Positions 1-10,318 of a stretch of 64,000 nucleotides of DNA are shown here, one piece after another. Under the pieces are notes generated by a model. That model worked only from the letters and a program-made list of their open reading frames with translations, searched no databases and was not told the DNA's origin. The position numbers and the translations under genes are program-made. The stretch comes from Adiantum capillus-veneris. Its lineage: Eukaryota > Streptophyta > Polypodiopsida > Polypodiales > Pteridaceae. The DNA lies in NCBI GenBank assembly GCA_014529385.2, contig CM043954.1, positions 97,980,747 to 98,044,746 on the forward strand, read 5' to 3'. Numbering within the stretch: the first letter of the stretch is position 1; each line of letters begins with the position of its first letter.

Positions 1-120
1 TGACCTTGAAAACATTACCTTCTTACTTGGGAGATAACAAAGATGAATCCATAGTGTGTAAGACCACTCAAGTAAAAAGAGTTGAACAGACCCTAGAAGT
101 AGACAACATTCATTCAATCA

Positions 121-754
121 TGTCTACACCCATCCAATGCACTCTTACCTTGGGAGAATTGTTAAAACTCAGACCATACTTATGAAATGATCTACAAAAA
201 ACCCTAGAGAAGGTGGGGATAACGAAGCTAATCTCGAAAAGTTTGGGAAAATTTAAAAACGAAATGGACAACAAAGAGATTCGATATGTTCCCATGAACA
301 AAGTCGGAGAATGTTACAAAGGGGAAGAAGGAAACACCACCTTCCCAGTGAAATATAATGACATTGAAACCATGGTGATACTAGATAGTGGAGCAGCCAT
401 AGCCATAGCCACTAAAGCAGTATGGGAATCCTGGGGACAGCCAGCCATTAGACAAACTCGAATGAAATTGTAATTGGCTGGTGGACACATTGAGAGACCA
501 TTAGAGCTGCTTGAAAAGGTGACAGTCAATTCCTGTGGAATTAAATATCAACACACTTTTGCCATAGTAGACTTTGGAAAAAAACTCAACTATGAAATCA
601 TATTGGGAAGAGCTTTCATGCGACGAGTACAGCTTATCCAAGATTGGGGAAACAATTATTTGTACTTGAAGCAAGTGGGATCTATAGCAAGAGTAAATCT
701 AAAAGATCACACTTATAGAGATGTCTTGAAAACACCCAACAAGATTTTGATTTA
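121..754 (+). pseudogene. Ty3-A first retropepsin (aspartic protease) with upstream gag/pol linker
   Basis: An aspartic protease domain that would cleave the Gag-Pol polyprotein. The segment from 121 reads as a pre-protease linker (LTLGELLKLRPYL) and then meets TGA at 183-185, where Trp is plausible. The protease core follows: VILDSGAA carries the catalytic Asp in a D-S-G context, and the end of the fold is marked by EIILGRAFMR followed by QDWGNNYLYL, typical of the C-terminal half of a retropepsin. A TAA at 474-476 splits the domain with the frame unchanged. Roughly 130 residues of protease fold are visible, normal for this family. The domain lies upstream of reverse transcriptase, as expected in Ty3/gypsy. 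Confidence 0.78.
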
Positions 755-1674
755 GTCTCTTCGGCTGAAACTAAGCTTCCATCTTGGTTAAACAAGGACA
801 CTCCTATTTGGATGTGTGGAGCTTCAAAAAACGGAAGCTTAAGACGAGAAGAATGTATCCTAGAAAGGGACTGCACAGGCGAAGCTTATGCACCTCAACC
901 CTTTCCAGAGCATTTGTTTGAGCCATTTGAGTGGACTCAAATTTTAGCGACAATGGATGTATGTGTGAATACGTCTATGCCTACTCAATTTTTCAATGAG
1001 GATGGCTATGACATAATTCCCATCCAAATGATTTCAATCCTCAACATTGAAGACAAAATGAGGAACCCAAGGACTTGATGAAAGCTCAACAAGTCTTTTC
1101 AGACCTCTACTATGATGCAATAGATTAGTTAGATGAACACTCAGCTACCTTAGAAGGTTCGGGGTCAGAAAAAGAACATATGAGAGCTAAGCTACTCAGA
1201 AATCGAGAAGACAAAAATGGTATAGAAGAAAAAGAGACACCAGAATTTTGAAAACATGACCTATGCCTTCAGTCTCCAGTAGAACACAATTCCTGATGCA
1301 ATATCTTAGATGCAAAAAATTGTATCAAGGTCAAAATCACTGGCAGATATTCTTCAAACAAAAATTCATAAATGTCTCAAACATCGAGAGAAACAAGGAA
1401 GGGTACTCAAGAAAACCCACAAGATAAGAAACCACTCATGACACGAGTTGAGCGGAAAAAGAAATATCAATAGTTGAAAAAAGCTCTAAAGGAGATATAC
1501 ACAACCGAAATGAAAACCATGGAAGAGGATGGTAAGGATGTAATGAGCGTTCCATCCCATTACAAAAAGTATACTCTCCAAGATCAAAAAATCATAGTCA
1601 AACAACCTGTTAGGGAACTACGAAAATAGGGCGAGTCTTATGAAGGGCCTAAACACGCTAAAAAGATAGACTTG
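755..1674 (+). pseudogene. Ty3-A degraded linker between protease and reverse transcriptase
   Basis: Charged, Glu/Lys-rich sequence continues in fragments between protease and reverse transcriptase. The open piece 812-1078 contains EPFEWTQILATMD and FNEDGYDIIPIQM. The rest carries many stops, including TAG at 1126-1128. Plant Ty3/gypsy elements of the Tat/Athila type often have a poorly conserved acidic linker here, so this is read as the same polyprotein in decay. No recognisable domain is seen. Confidence 0.5.
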
Positions 1675-2640
1675 GCTGAATTGGGAGAAGAGCCTAGACC
1701 TTCTTACATTGCAAATGACCTAACAAAAGAAGAAGAAGAGCTCTTGTTGAGCTTGTTAAAGGAATACCGAGATATCTTCGCTTAGTCTTACAAGGATCTC
1801 AAGGGTGTTGATCCAGAAATCTGTCAACATACCATATCCATGAGAGATGATGCGAAACCAAGTAGACAAAGGCCATACACGTATAATGAAACATTTGCCA
1901 TGAAGATAAAAGATGAGATTGAAAAACTAAAGGAAGCCGAATTCATTTACGAAATTGAACACACAAATTGGGTATCTCCAATTATTGGTAGTACCCAAGA
2001 AGAATGGAAAATTACGAGTGTGTGTTAATCTCAAAAAGATGAATGCAGCTACCATTAGAGACAACTTTCCTCTTCTGATAACTGAGCATGTTTTAGAACG
2101 AGTTGCAGGAAAAGAAGCTTACATCTTTTTGGATGGTTTTTCGGGATACAATCAACTTTTGATTGACCCAAAAGATCAGCATAAAACTTCTTTTGCAACA
2201 AAATGGGGTATATTTGCCTATCGGGTTATGCTTTTTAGGTTAACTAATGCTCCAGCCACATTTCAAAGGTTGATGAGCCATGTTTTCAAAGAACATCTTA
2301 GGAAATTCTTCGAAGTATATATGGATATCTATGCGTACATTCATCAATCCGAGCTGATCATTTTGAACACCTCAAAAAGGTATTCAAAAAATGTAGACTT
2401 TTTAGGATTTGCTTAAATCCTGAAAAGTGCACACTCATGGGTAGACAAGGAAAAATTATTGGGCATATAGTGTTTAAAAAGGGCATAGCTACTGATATTG
2501 AAAAAATTCATGTCATTGCTAATTTGCCTAAACCAACAACAGTCAAGGGGGTACAAGCCTTCATGGCGCATTGTGGATATTACCGATAGTTCATCACATG
2601 TACGCTATAATTGCAAAACCCATGTATAGCTTGATTACAC
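1675..2640 (+). pseudogene. Ty3-A reverse transcriptase (broken)
   Basis: Reverse transcriptase that would copy element RNA into cDNA. The lead-in has RDIFA then TAG at 1783-1785 then SYKDLKGVDPE; family members have Trp at the stop. The fold follows: VVPKKNGKLRVCVNLKKMN, then FLDGFSGYNQL, then LTNAPATFQRLM. The catalytic box reads YMDI where Y-x-D-D is required, so the second aspartate is lost. A frameshift lies near 2000 between two overlapping frames, and another near 2415, after which the thumb region continues (GHIVFKKGIATD, with TAG for one codon). The C-terminal end runs into FEWTDVKK, where the ~1 kb insertion begins. Confidence 0.8.
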
Positions 2641-2671
2641 ACTTTGAATGGACCGATGTCAAGAAGTGCGG

Positions 2672-3673
2672 AGTGCGGCTAGGAAAGCGCCGGTTCACAG
2701 CAAAATCAAGCAAGTCGTAGAAGATTTGAGGCTAAAAACACACTCAAAGAAAAAAACTCCAGCCATGAAAGCTTCTCTTTGAAAAATAACCAACATCAAC
2801 TCAAAACTCTTGTGTATGTGATGATTTGGTGTCTGCCAATTACACAGTTGCAGTGCTCTTTTGCCCTGATAAAAACCCTACACAAACACTTTAATTCTCC
2901 ATCGTAGCCATTTAATGGAAGCTTTAGAACTTCATTATTCATTCCCAAGTGGTAATTTGAAGAGGGGAAACCCTAATTGGTGGTCTCACAGGCTTGAATA
3001 CAGGGTTGGAACAGCACGGGACTGCACTAGCATACCTTAGGTGCAGGCTTTTCATCCCTTCACAGAGGAGCTTGTAGTGCTGATATAGATGTTCTAAAAT
3101 GCTCCCTTACTTATCATAGTCATGGCACCATGAGTGATGTGGCATTTTAAGCCATTTTTGACCAATTTTGGGTCTTGTTTGACCATTTTTTGTCATTTTT
3201 AGCCCAAAAATGCCCTTTTTTGCCCGTAAAAAGCCCAAACGAGCCGGGAAAAATCCCTGAAACTGTGGAAAAATCCCATTGGGCTTAAATTTTTTCTTGA
3301 ACCTCCTTTTACCACTTGCCAAGCACTCTGGATGCATCTCTTCTGTCCGCGCATGAAACCTATTATTTTTTACCGAGATCGCTTGCATTGAACTTTCTAA
3401 GCAAAACGAGTGTGCCACTTCGATACACTTGACATTTGTACATTTCTAAAGCAAAATAGGCATATATTTATGTGAAAAAGCATGCCAGAGTGCCACGTCG
3501 AGGGCCTCGCTATCCCCGCAAGGTATATACAAAGCTGCAACTGTGGCATCTATTTTCGCATATATCACACTATGTACATAATAGCATATGGTCCCACATA
3601 GCAAAAGCATTGAGAGTGAGGTAGATAATTTAGTTTCACAGTATGCACGTGCCACGGCACAACACTGAGGCAT
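2672..3673. mobile_element. Unidentified ~1 kb insertion between RT and RNase H of Ty3-A
   Basis: The polyprotein stops at FEWTDVKK (about 2669) and resumes at EESFMKLKQAL from 3674, the expected next residues, so the intervening ~1 kb is an insertion. The flanks TGCG (2667-2670) and TGTG (3674-3677) could be a degraded 4-5 bp target duplication. I see no clear terminal inverted repeats and no coding similarity. The content is AT-rich, with several TTTTTGACCATTTT-like runs around 3150-3220 and a short perfect inverted repeat GTGCC/GGCAC near 3650. It could be a non-autonomous DNA transposon or a truncated repeat; the family is unknown. Confidence 0.5.
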
Positions 3674-4150
3674 GTGAAGAATCCTTTATGAAGCTTAAGC
3701 AAGCTCTTACCTCAGCTCCAATATTGAAAGCACCAGATTGGAAGAAGATATTCCACGTACATATAGATGTTTCCAATTTTTCTATTGGTTGTATACTAGC
3801 TCAACCAAGAGATTGGAAAATTGACTTTCCTATTTCTTATGCTATCCAATAATTGAACATGGCAGAAAAGAATTACACCACCACCAAAAGGGAAGGATTA
3901 AAAATGATCTATGCCGTTAAAAAGTATAAACATTACCTATTAGCCAACAATTTTGTGCTCTTTGTGGCCCACCAAGATTTGTTGTATTTGGTCAACAAGC
4001 CATGTAGCACAGGAAGAATAGTGAGATGGTTCATCATTCTTCTGGAATTTGATTTCACTGTGGCTGTAAAAAAAGGGCACTACACATCACGAGCAAATCA
4101 TTTGTCAAGGATTGTTTCAAGAGAATCACCTAAAGGGGTAGACGATGATC
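3674..4150 (+). pseudogene. Ty3-A RNase H domain
   Basis: RNase H that would degrade the RNA strand during reverse transcription. It opens with SAPILKAPDWKKIFHVHID, containing the first catalytic Asp, then GCILAQPRD. TAA at 3850-3852 interrupts the frame, which continues with AEKNYTTTKREGLKMIYAVK (catalytic Glu region) and VLFVAHQDLLYLVNK. A normal family member has Asp-His at the latter site (VxTDHxxL), whereas Ala-His is seen here. The domain ends with the usual GHYTSRANHLSR, the degenerate counterpart of the N-x-x-A-D-x-L-S-R motif. Length is about normal. Confidence 0.8.
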
Positions 4151-4544
4151 TACAGACCTATTTTTTCTCCATGGAAATGATACCTCAATGGTTGGAAAAC
4201 ATTGTGTCATTGATGACAATAGCTCAAGTGGATTCACAAATATCACTTCCTATCATGATCAGATTAATCGAGCAATCGGCTATGTATCAATTACTAGCCA
4301 GTAGGCTATACAAAAGAAATCAGGACTGGATATTGCTCTTATGCATTAATCCTAAAGAAAAACAACAGTACCTGAGTCAAGCACATGTTACCATAGTAGG
4401 ACTTCACTTTGCGGAAGACCAAACTATGCAACGAATCTTGAGACTTGGAGTATTTTGGCCAACTATGAGGAGCGATGTTCAATCTTTTGTAAAGGATTTC
4501 CCTCAATGTCAAAAACAAACACCCATACCTCATGTAACATTGTT
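4151..4544 (+). pseudogene. Ty3-A first pre-integrase/H2C2 module (extra copy)
   Basis: Continuous with RNase H, this segment contains a pre-integrase stretch (IPQWLENIVS ... YQLLASRLYKRNQDWILLLC) and an H2C2-type zinc-binding module: two His in QAHVTIVGLHFAED, then GVFWPTMRSDV, then a single Cys in KDFPQCQK. Phe stands where the first Cys is expected. Normally this module is directly followed by the integrase core. Here it is followed by a second, better-preserved copy of the same type, so this looks like an internal duplication old enough that the two copies share only the motif skeleton. Whether it was functional in the ancestor cannot be told from one decayed copy. Confidence 0.7.
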
Positions 4545-5598
4545 TCAAATGTCACCTGTTCCTAAGTGGAGTAACTATCTAGTTACTTATCAAGTCAAAC
4601 ATTTCCTGAGGATATGAGTAAACGTCATCAAAGAGCAATTGAAACTGAAGCAAGAGATTATGCTCTTATTGGGAACCAATTGTATCGAGAGGTAAGGATC
4701 AACATTTGCATCTTTGTGCAAATGAAGACGAGTATATTTTGATTATAGAACAAGCACATGCTGGATTAGCTGGAGGTCATTTTTCTAGTGAGACCACTGC
4801 AAGAGCAATCTTGATGGCAGGCATGTGGTGGCCAACACTTTTTGCAGATGCTAAAGAATATTTTCAAAGGTGTGATGCTTGTCAACGAGCAAAAATGCCA
4901 ACACGAGTAGATAGCATGCCTTTAAAACCAATGATGGGGACTAGAGCTTTCGCAAAATGGGGTATAGATTTTGTTGGGCCAATAGAGCCACCTGCTTATA
5001 GAACCCAAGCTCAGTATATCATTGTAGCTACGGACTATTTGACCAAGTGGGCCGAGGCTAAAGCAACTCAAAAGAATGATGCCAGAACCACTGTTGCATT
5101 CTTATATAAGTATGTATTCACGAGATATGGACTGCCAATAGAAATTGTCAGTGGTCGGGGAACTCATTTCCTCAATGAGGTAATCGAGTATTTGCTTAAT
5201 AAGTTTATGGTCATCCATAACAAATCATCTCCCTATCACCCACAAGCAAACGAACAAGCTGAGCATACGAATAAAATTCTTAGCTCAGTGCTGACTAAAG
5301 TGGTTAGTTCAGTAAGGACGGACTGGGAAATGAATCTCCATGCTGCTCTATGAGCTTATCGACTTTCATTCAAAACAGCTTTAAATGCTACACCCTTTAA
5401 CCTTATTTATGGTCTTGATGCCATACTGCCAATAGAATTTCTATTGCGGACATTAAGGGTAGCACGGAATCTTGATTGAACTGGACATGAATTGTTAGGC
5501 AGACTTGAAGATTTGGAAAAGCTAGATGAGCAAAGGCTAACTGTTGTAGCTCACATCTATGCACAAAAGCGGAAACACAAATAGTTTTTGATTTCCAC
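4545..5598 (+). pseudogene. Ty3-A second H2C2 module and integrase catalytic core
   Basis: Integrase, which would insert the cDNA into the host genome. The pre-integrase stretch (VPKWSNYL) meets TGA at 4615-4617; a complete H2C2 finger follows: EQAHAGLAGGHFSSE, MAGMWWPTLFADA, RCDACQRAK. The core has the first catalytic Asp in KWGIDFVGP and the region VATDYLTKWAEAKA. The second catalytic position reads IVSGRGTHF, where family members have S-D-R-G, so that Asp is replaced. The Glu region is NEQAEHTNKIL. TGA at 5351-5353 sits where Trp is expected before AYRLSFKTALN. The decayed tail ends around 5590. Confidence 0.83.
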
Positions 5599-6059
5599 TT
5601 GATCACAAAAATCTTCAAGAAAGGGGACTTAGTTTTAGTTTATTCCCTCAAGCAACACATTCTCAAGTTTAAGAAAAAGGGAAATGGACCGTTTATCATT
5701 GAAGATGTGCCTTCAAGTGGAGCAGTAAAATTGTCCACCCTAGATGGTGAACTAATGGCTAATTGGATTAGTGGATGTCTTTAAAGAAATACAATTTGCC
5801 GCTAACCAATGAAGTGCTAGAAAGAATGCATGCAGCCAAGCAAAGAAAGATTAAACAACAGCAGGTTATTGATGAAGCCCAAGAGGAAGCTCGACTTTGG
5901 GTACTCAAACAGAAAGCTACTCTCAAGAATCAACAGATACTGATTCCCATCAACACTCTAGAAATAGATGACCGACAATGGGAATTACCTAAAGATTCAA
6001 TTTCAATAGATCATGACTGGTTAGACGGAATGAACCTGCGCATCAAAGTACAGCTCAAC
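5599..6059 (+). pseudogene. Ty3-A integrase C-terminus leading into a second retropepsin (part 1)
   Basis: The first piece (FKKGDLVLVYSLKQHILKF, NGPFIIEDV, GELMANWISG) is the SH3-like C-terminal domain of a Ty3/gypsy integrase. After a frameshift near 5778 the expected tail follows (KKYNLPLTNEVLERMHAAKQ) and continues into a helical Lys/Gln/Glu-rich linker and then DHDWLDGMNLRIKVQLN, which ends exactly at the target duplication of Copia-1. The same frame resumes at 11677 with a protease active site. The polyprotein therefore did not stop after integrase but ran on into another domain. Seen directly: frame continuity on both sides. Inferred: one ancestral polyprotein. Confidence 0.75.
6055..6059. 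repeat. Target site duplication of Copia-1, left copy (TCAAC)
   Basis: TCAAC directly precedes the left LTR end and is repeated at 11677-11681 directly after the right LTR end. Five base pairs is the normal duplication length for Ty1/copia elements. Confidence 0.93.
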
Positions 6060-6251
6060 TGAAGGAGTACGAGCAAAATTGTGACGCAAGAGAGAGTACG
6101 AGAAGAAGAACACGACGATATGGTGAACTCGCTCTATTGTAATGTGTAGGGCATAGTGAGTTCTTATTAGGTTTTTACAAAATAATATGTGTACATACCT
6201 GGCGGCCCGCCCACTTACCTGGGCGACCACATTGGGCTTTATACCCCAACA
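6060..6251 (-). repeat. Copia-1 3' LTR (192 bp)
   Basis: Begins TGAAGGAGTACG and ends CCCCAACA on the plus strand, i.e. TGTTGGGG...CTTCA on the element strand. It matches the LTR at 11399-11676 except that the GA tract here is only a few units. It contains a short dyad, CGCCCA-CTTACC-TGGGCG, also present in the other LTR. Confidence 0.93.
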
Positions 6252-6263
6252 ACCTCCCACTTA
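6252..6263 (-). other. Copia-1 polypurine tract
   Basis: Read on the minus strand the bases next to the 3' LTR are AAGTGGGAGGT, directly followed by TGTTGGGG. This purine run is the usual primer for plus-strand DNA synthesis in copia elements. Confidence 0.85.
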
Positions 6264-6339
6264 AAGTCCAATGTGGTACTTTAAGTGTGAGAGAAGCTAC
6301 TATACAAGCTAATATACAAGAGATGTAGAGAAGTGATTA

Positions 6340-7140
6340 CTACCCTACACCTAACTGCTTGCGAAAATGCGCAAAGCTCTCTGAGGGAAGTCCTTTTGTA
6401 AGTAGATCAGCAGGATTTTCTGTGGTGTGAACTTTGACAAGCTGAAGTTGCTTATCCTCGAGCATTTCCCTGATGAAATGATACTTCACATCCACATGCT
6501 TTGTCTTTGAGTGATAAACTAGATTGCGAGCCAATTGTATAGCACTTTGACTATCACAATATAACACAGGCATCTCTTCTTTGATTCCCAAATTTGTTAC
6601 TAGTCGATTAAGCCAAATTGATTCTTTGCATGCCTCTGGTGCTGCAACATATTCAGCCTCTGCAGTAGACTGAGTAACACAATCTTGTAATCTAGAACGC
6701 CATGATACTGCTCCACCAGCCAATGTAAAGACATACCTTGACATAGACCTTCGGTTGTCTAAGTCACCTGCATAATCTGAGTTTGTAAAACCCTTTACAC
6801 TAAGCTCCTGAATCCCATAGCATATACGCATACTGTTTGTAGCTTTCAGGTATCTCAATATTCCTTTCACTGCCTCCCAATGTTTCTTGCCTGGGTTTGA
6901 CATGTATCGACTTACTACTCCCACTGCAAATGCAATGTCTGGGCGAGTAGAAATCATTGCATACATTAAACTACCCACTGCAGACGCATATGGAATCTTA
7001 TCCATTTCAGCCTGTTCTTCCTCAGACACAGGACAATCTTGTTTGCTAAGTTTCACATATGGTGGCAATGGAACACTCAATGCCTTTCCCTTCTCCATAT
7101 TGAAATGTTCCAAAATCTTGTCAATATACTCTGTTTGAGA
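6340..7140 (-). pseudogene. Copia-1 RNase H and end of pol
   Basis: C-terminal part of the copia polyprotein, on the minus strand. It opens after a TAA near 7140 with the RT/RNase H connection (YASAVGSLMYAMISTRPDIA, VSRYMSNPGKKHWEAVK). RNase H then shows TNSDYAGDLDNRRSMS, where the catalytic Asp is in S-D-Y-A-G-D. Next come STAEAEYVAAPEACKESIWL and LYCDSQSAIQLARN, then the conserved HSKTKHVDVKYHFIRE and the end ADLLTKGL. The length and motif order are complete for this domain. The ORF ends naturally at 6340, about 90 bp before the LTR. Confidence 0.9.
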
Positions 7141-7900
7141 TTACCAAATCAACTTCTTTGATCTGTCTCTCTCAATGCGCATACCAAGTATATGACTTGC
7201 CTGACCCATGTCTTTCATGTCAAATGATTTTGCCATCTTTGACTTCAAAGCTGAAATTTCTTCCAGATGCTTGTCAGCAATCAACATGTCATCCACATAC
7301 AAAATAAGGATCAGACAACTGCCATCCTTAGCCTTCTTTGTATATAGACAGTGATCGAACTCACTACGTTTGTAGCCTTGAGAAAGCATAAACTTGTGTA
7401 ACTTATGGTACCATGCCCTCGGTGATTGTTTTAAGCCATAAAGAGTCTTTAACAAATGGCATACCAAATCTTCCTTGCCTTTCTCAACAAACCCTTCTGG
7501 CTACTGCATGTAAATTTCCACATCTAAATCACCATGCAAGAACGTTGTCTTGACATCCATTTGGTGCAACACCAAATCTAATATGGCAACCAATGCAAGA
7601 AAGCATCTCAATGTAGTCATCTTGACCACCGGAGAGAAGACTTCATCAAAGTCAATGCCTTGTTCTTGCTTAAAGCCCTTGGCAACAAGCCTTGCTTTGT
7701 ACTTTGGCTGACTATCATGAGCGGTGATCTTATACCTGTAAACCCATTTACAAGGTAGAGCCTTTTTGCCCTGTGGTAATTTAACTAGCTTCCATGTCTG
7801 GTTTTTATGCAGAGTTTTCATCTCTGACTGCATGGCCAATTGCCAATTCCCGAAGTCCTTCATTTGCATTGCTTCCTTGTAATATGAAGGCTCATTGCAA
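7141..7900 (-). pseudogene. Copia-1 reverse transcriptase
   Basis: Copia reverse transcriptase on the minus strand. The N-terminal half (NWQLAMQSEMKTLHKNQTW, KWVYRYKI, ARLVAKGFKQEQGIDFDEVF, HQMDVKTTFLHGDL) lies in the piece ending at 7501. A TAG at 7498-7500 stands where Gln is expected in the EIYMQ-PEGF motif. The second half continues in the same frame: KTLYGLKQSPRAWYHKL, and the catalytic box LYVDDMLI with both aspartates intact. Another stop (TAA) follows near 7140. Apart from the stops, the domain is complete. Confidence 0.9.
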
Positions 7901-9255
7901 TCAGTCAACATGACATAGTTCATAGATGGAACAAACCTATCAGGAGGTCGCGTGATACGTCTAGATCTATGCACAATAGGTGGCTCAGGCTCAGCCACAA
8001 CCTGTGGTTCCACTTTATCCTGTCCTTGCTCCTCTTGAGCCCTGACATTTTGTCTTGCATGTACAGGTCCATCTTCTTGGAAGACAACTCTTCTAATCTC
8101 CTCAACCCTCTCTGGTTTAGAATGATATTTGGCTTCATTAAAGTGAACATCATTGCTGCGGATAACCTTTCTAGATTCGGGATCCCAAAGTCTGTACCCC
8201 ATCTCACCAAAATTACCATAGCCTAGAAAGATGCACTTTCTACTCTTTGGCTCAAGTTTGTTCCTAAATTCCTTTGGAACATGAGTATATGCCTCACAGC
8301 CAAAGACTCTGAGATGCTTGTATGAGGGCATTTTGCCTTACCATACCATCTCTGCCACTAAATCCTTCTGCAAAACCTTGCAGGGAGATCTATTTATAAG
8401 ATGAACAGCTATTGATACAGCTTCAGCCCAAAACCCATTTGGCAGTTGTGCATTAGACAACATACTTCTGACCTTCTCTTGTATGGTCCTATTCATCCTC
8501 TCAACAACACCATTTTGAGGAGGATTGTAAGGAGCAGTAAGTTCACGTTTTATACCTTTTTACTCACAAAAAACCTGAAAGGTCTTTGAAACATACTCTC
8601 CACCATTGTCAATGTGTAAGCATTTAAGCTTCTTGCCACTCTGATTCTCCACAAGTGTCACAAACGTTTTGAAAACACTAAACGCTTCATCCTTGTGCTT
8701 GAGAAAGTAAACCCATACTTTCCTCGAGTAATCATCTATAAATGTCATAAAGTAAGAAGCTCCCCCTAGACATAGGTTAGGCATAGGTCCACACAAATCA
8801 CTATGAACAAGTGCCAACTGTGTATCTCTTTTACTGCTTCTATGCTTATGTAGCTGCTGTGTTTGCTTACCATACAGACAATGTTCACAGAATTCAAAAT
8901 CATTAAATGACAAGCCAGGAAAATAACCAGAATGAGACAAGATTTCCATTCCCTTCTTGGACATATGTCCTAACCGGCTATGCCACAAAGAAACGTTCAG
9001 CTGCTCGGTTACATTGATTACATTTTTAAAGACATTTGATACATACATCATGTAAAGTCCTCCAGACTTTACTCCATGTGCTACTGTCATAGAAACCTTG
9101 GATATCTTCCACATGTTCTGTCCAAAAGTGGTGACGTAGCCAGCATCATCAAGTAAACCTGTGCTGATCAAGCTCTTTGTAATTGTGGGAACATGTCTCA
9201 CATTCTTTAGCGTGAAAGAAGAGCCATTCTGAAACTTCAATTGAACATCCAACAC
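7901..9255 (-). pseudogene. Copia-1 GAG-pre-integrase and integrase
   Basis: The piece 8560-9255 contains the pre-integrase zinc region (LWHSRLGHMSKKGMEIL, EFCEHCLYGKQ) and the integrase core with the first Asp in LVHSDLCGPM and the second in HIDNGGEY. TAA at about 8557-8559 interrupts; the frame continues with PQNGVVERMNRT, which carries the catalytic Glu. Another TAA near 8337-8339 precedes HLRVFGCEAYTHVPKE and the C-terminal KCIFLGYG and RSNDVHFNE motifs. All three catalytic residues are therefore preserved, and only stops disable it. A frameshift near 9250 separates it from gag-protease. Confidence 0.9.
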
Positions 9256-10318
9256 CTAAGATCTCACATGTCTGCCCATTGCCTAGCCGAACATGATCTT
9301 TAGTGGTCACAGAAGAGGTAAACCACTCCTTGTTTGGAGACACATGAAGTGATGCCCTTGAGTCTATAATCCAGTCACTCAATGCATGTCCATCAAATGC
9401 TGTAAGAAGAGCTGAGTCCATTGTATTCTTCAAGAAGTAGATGTCTCCTGACACTAGACTGTCATCCTCTGCAACAGTGTTTGTCACATTTTTTTCTTGA
9501 ATCTTCACTGAGGACTTGTTCTTCTCACCATGGTCTTCAGCTTTCTCTTTTCCTTTTTCTGCTTTCCATTCTCTGCAGTCTCTTTTCATGTGACCCTTCT
9601 TGCCACAATGGTAGCATTCTATGTCACTCTTGCCTTTAGCACTGCGGGACTTGCTACGAGACTGATCCCTCTTTCCACCTTTGTACTTTTCTTTTGTCCT
9701 TCCCTCGACAACTAAGGTTGTTCCTTTGCCTTTGTCCATTGTCTTTCTGTTGGTTTCTTCAGTAAGCAGACTGCCTTCTACACCTGCTATGGTCAAACCA
9801 TCTGGAGGTGCAGAATTACTCAAAGCTGTGCGAAAAGTGTCCCAACTTTTCGGCAATGTGATCAATAGGAACATAGCTCTAACAGGTTCATCAAACTTGA
9901 CACCTTGAGCTGACAACTGACTGTAGATGGTATTGAATTCATTCAGATGATTGGACATAGGTGTCCCTTCTTTCATCTTCAAGTCAACAAGCTTCTTAAG
10001 ACAGTATACCTGTGAAGCTGCACTCTGCTTCTCATAAAGATCACTCAGCTTTGTCCATGCTTCATAAGATGACATCTCGTCTGCTACATTGAAGTAAACG
10101 CTTTCTGCCAAAGTCAGCATAATGGTAGAAAGTGCCAATTCATCCATTTCGCTCCATTCACCTTCGTCCATATCTTCTGGTTTTATCCCCTTGAGCTTTA
10201 TAGGTTTTATATGCTTCGTTTGTACCAACACGTGCCAAATCTGCTTCTTCCACAATGGGAGATTGGTTCCATCCAACTTCTTGATATTGTAAAGAGCAGT
10301 GTCCTGTGATCCAGCCAT
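9149..10318 (-). pseudogene. Copia-1 gag and protease
   Basis: The ATG at 10318 (minus) begins MAGSQDTALYNIKKLDGTN, the usual start of a copia Gag. The capsid-type region follows (YEAWTKLSDLYEKQSAAS, MSNHLNEFNTIYSQLSAQG, LLITLPKSWDTFRTAL), then a basic region and one CCHC zinc knuckle (CYHCGKKGHMKRDC, about residues 236-249). The protease begins DWIIDSRASLHV near residue 325; family members have D-S-G-A, so the Gly after Asp-Ser is replaced by Arg, which should inactivate it. A frameshift near 9250 ends the reading in a foreign tail of about 35 residues. Confidence 0.9.
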
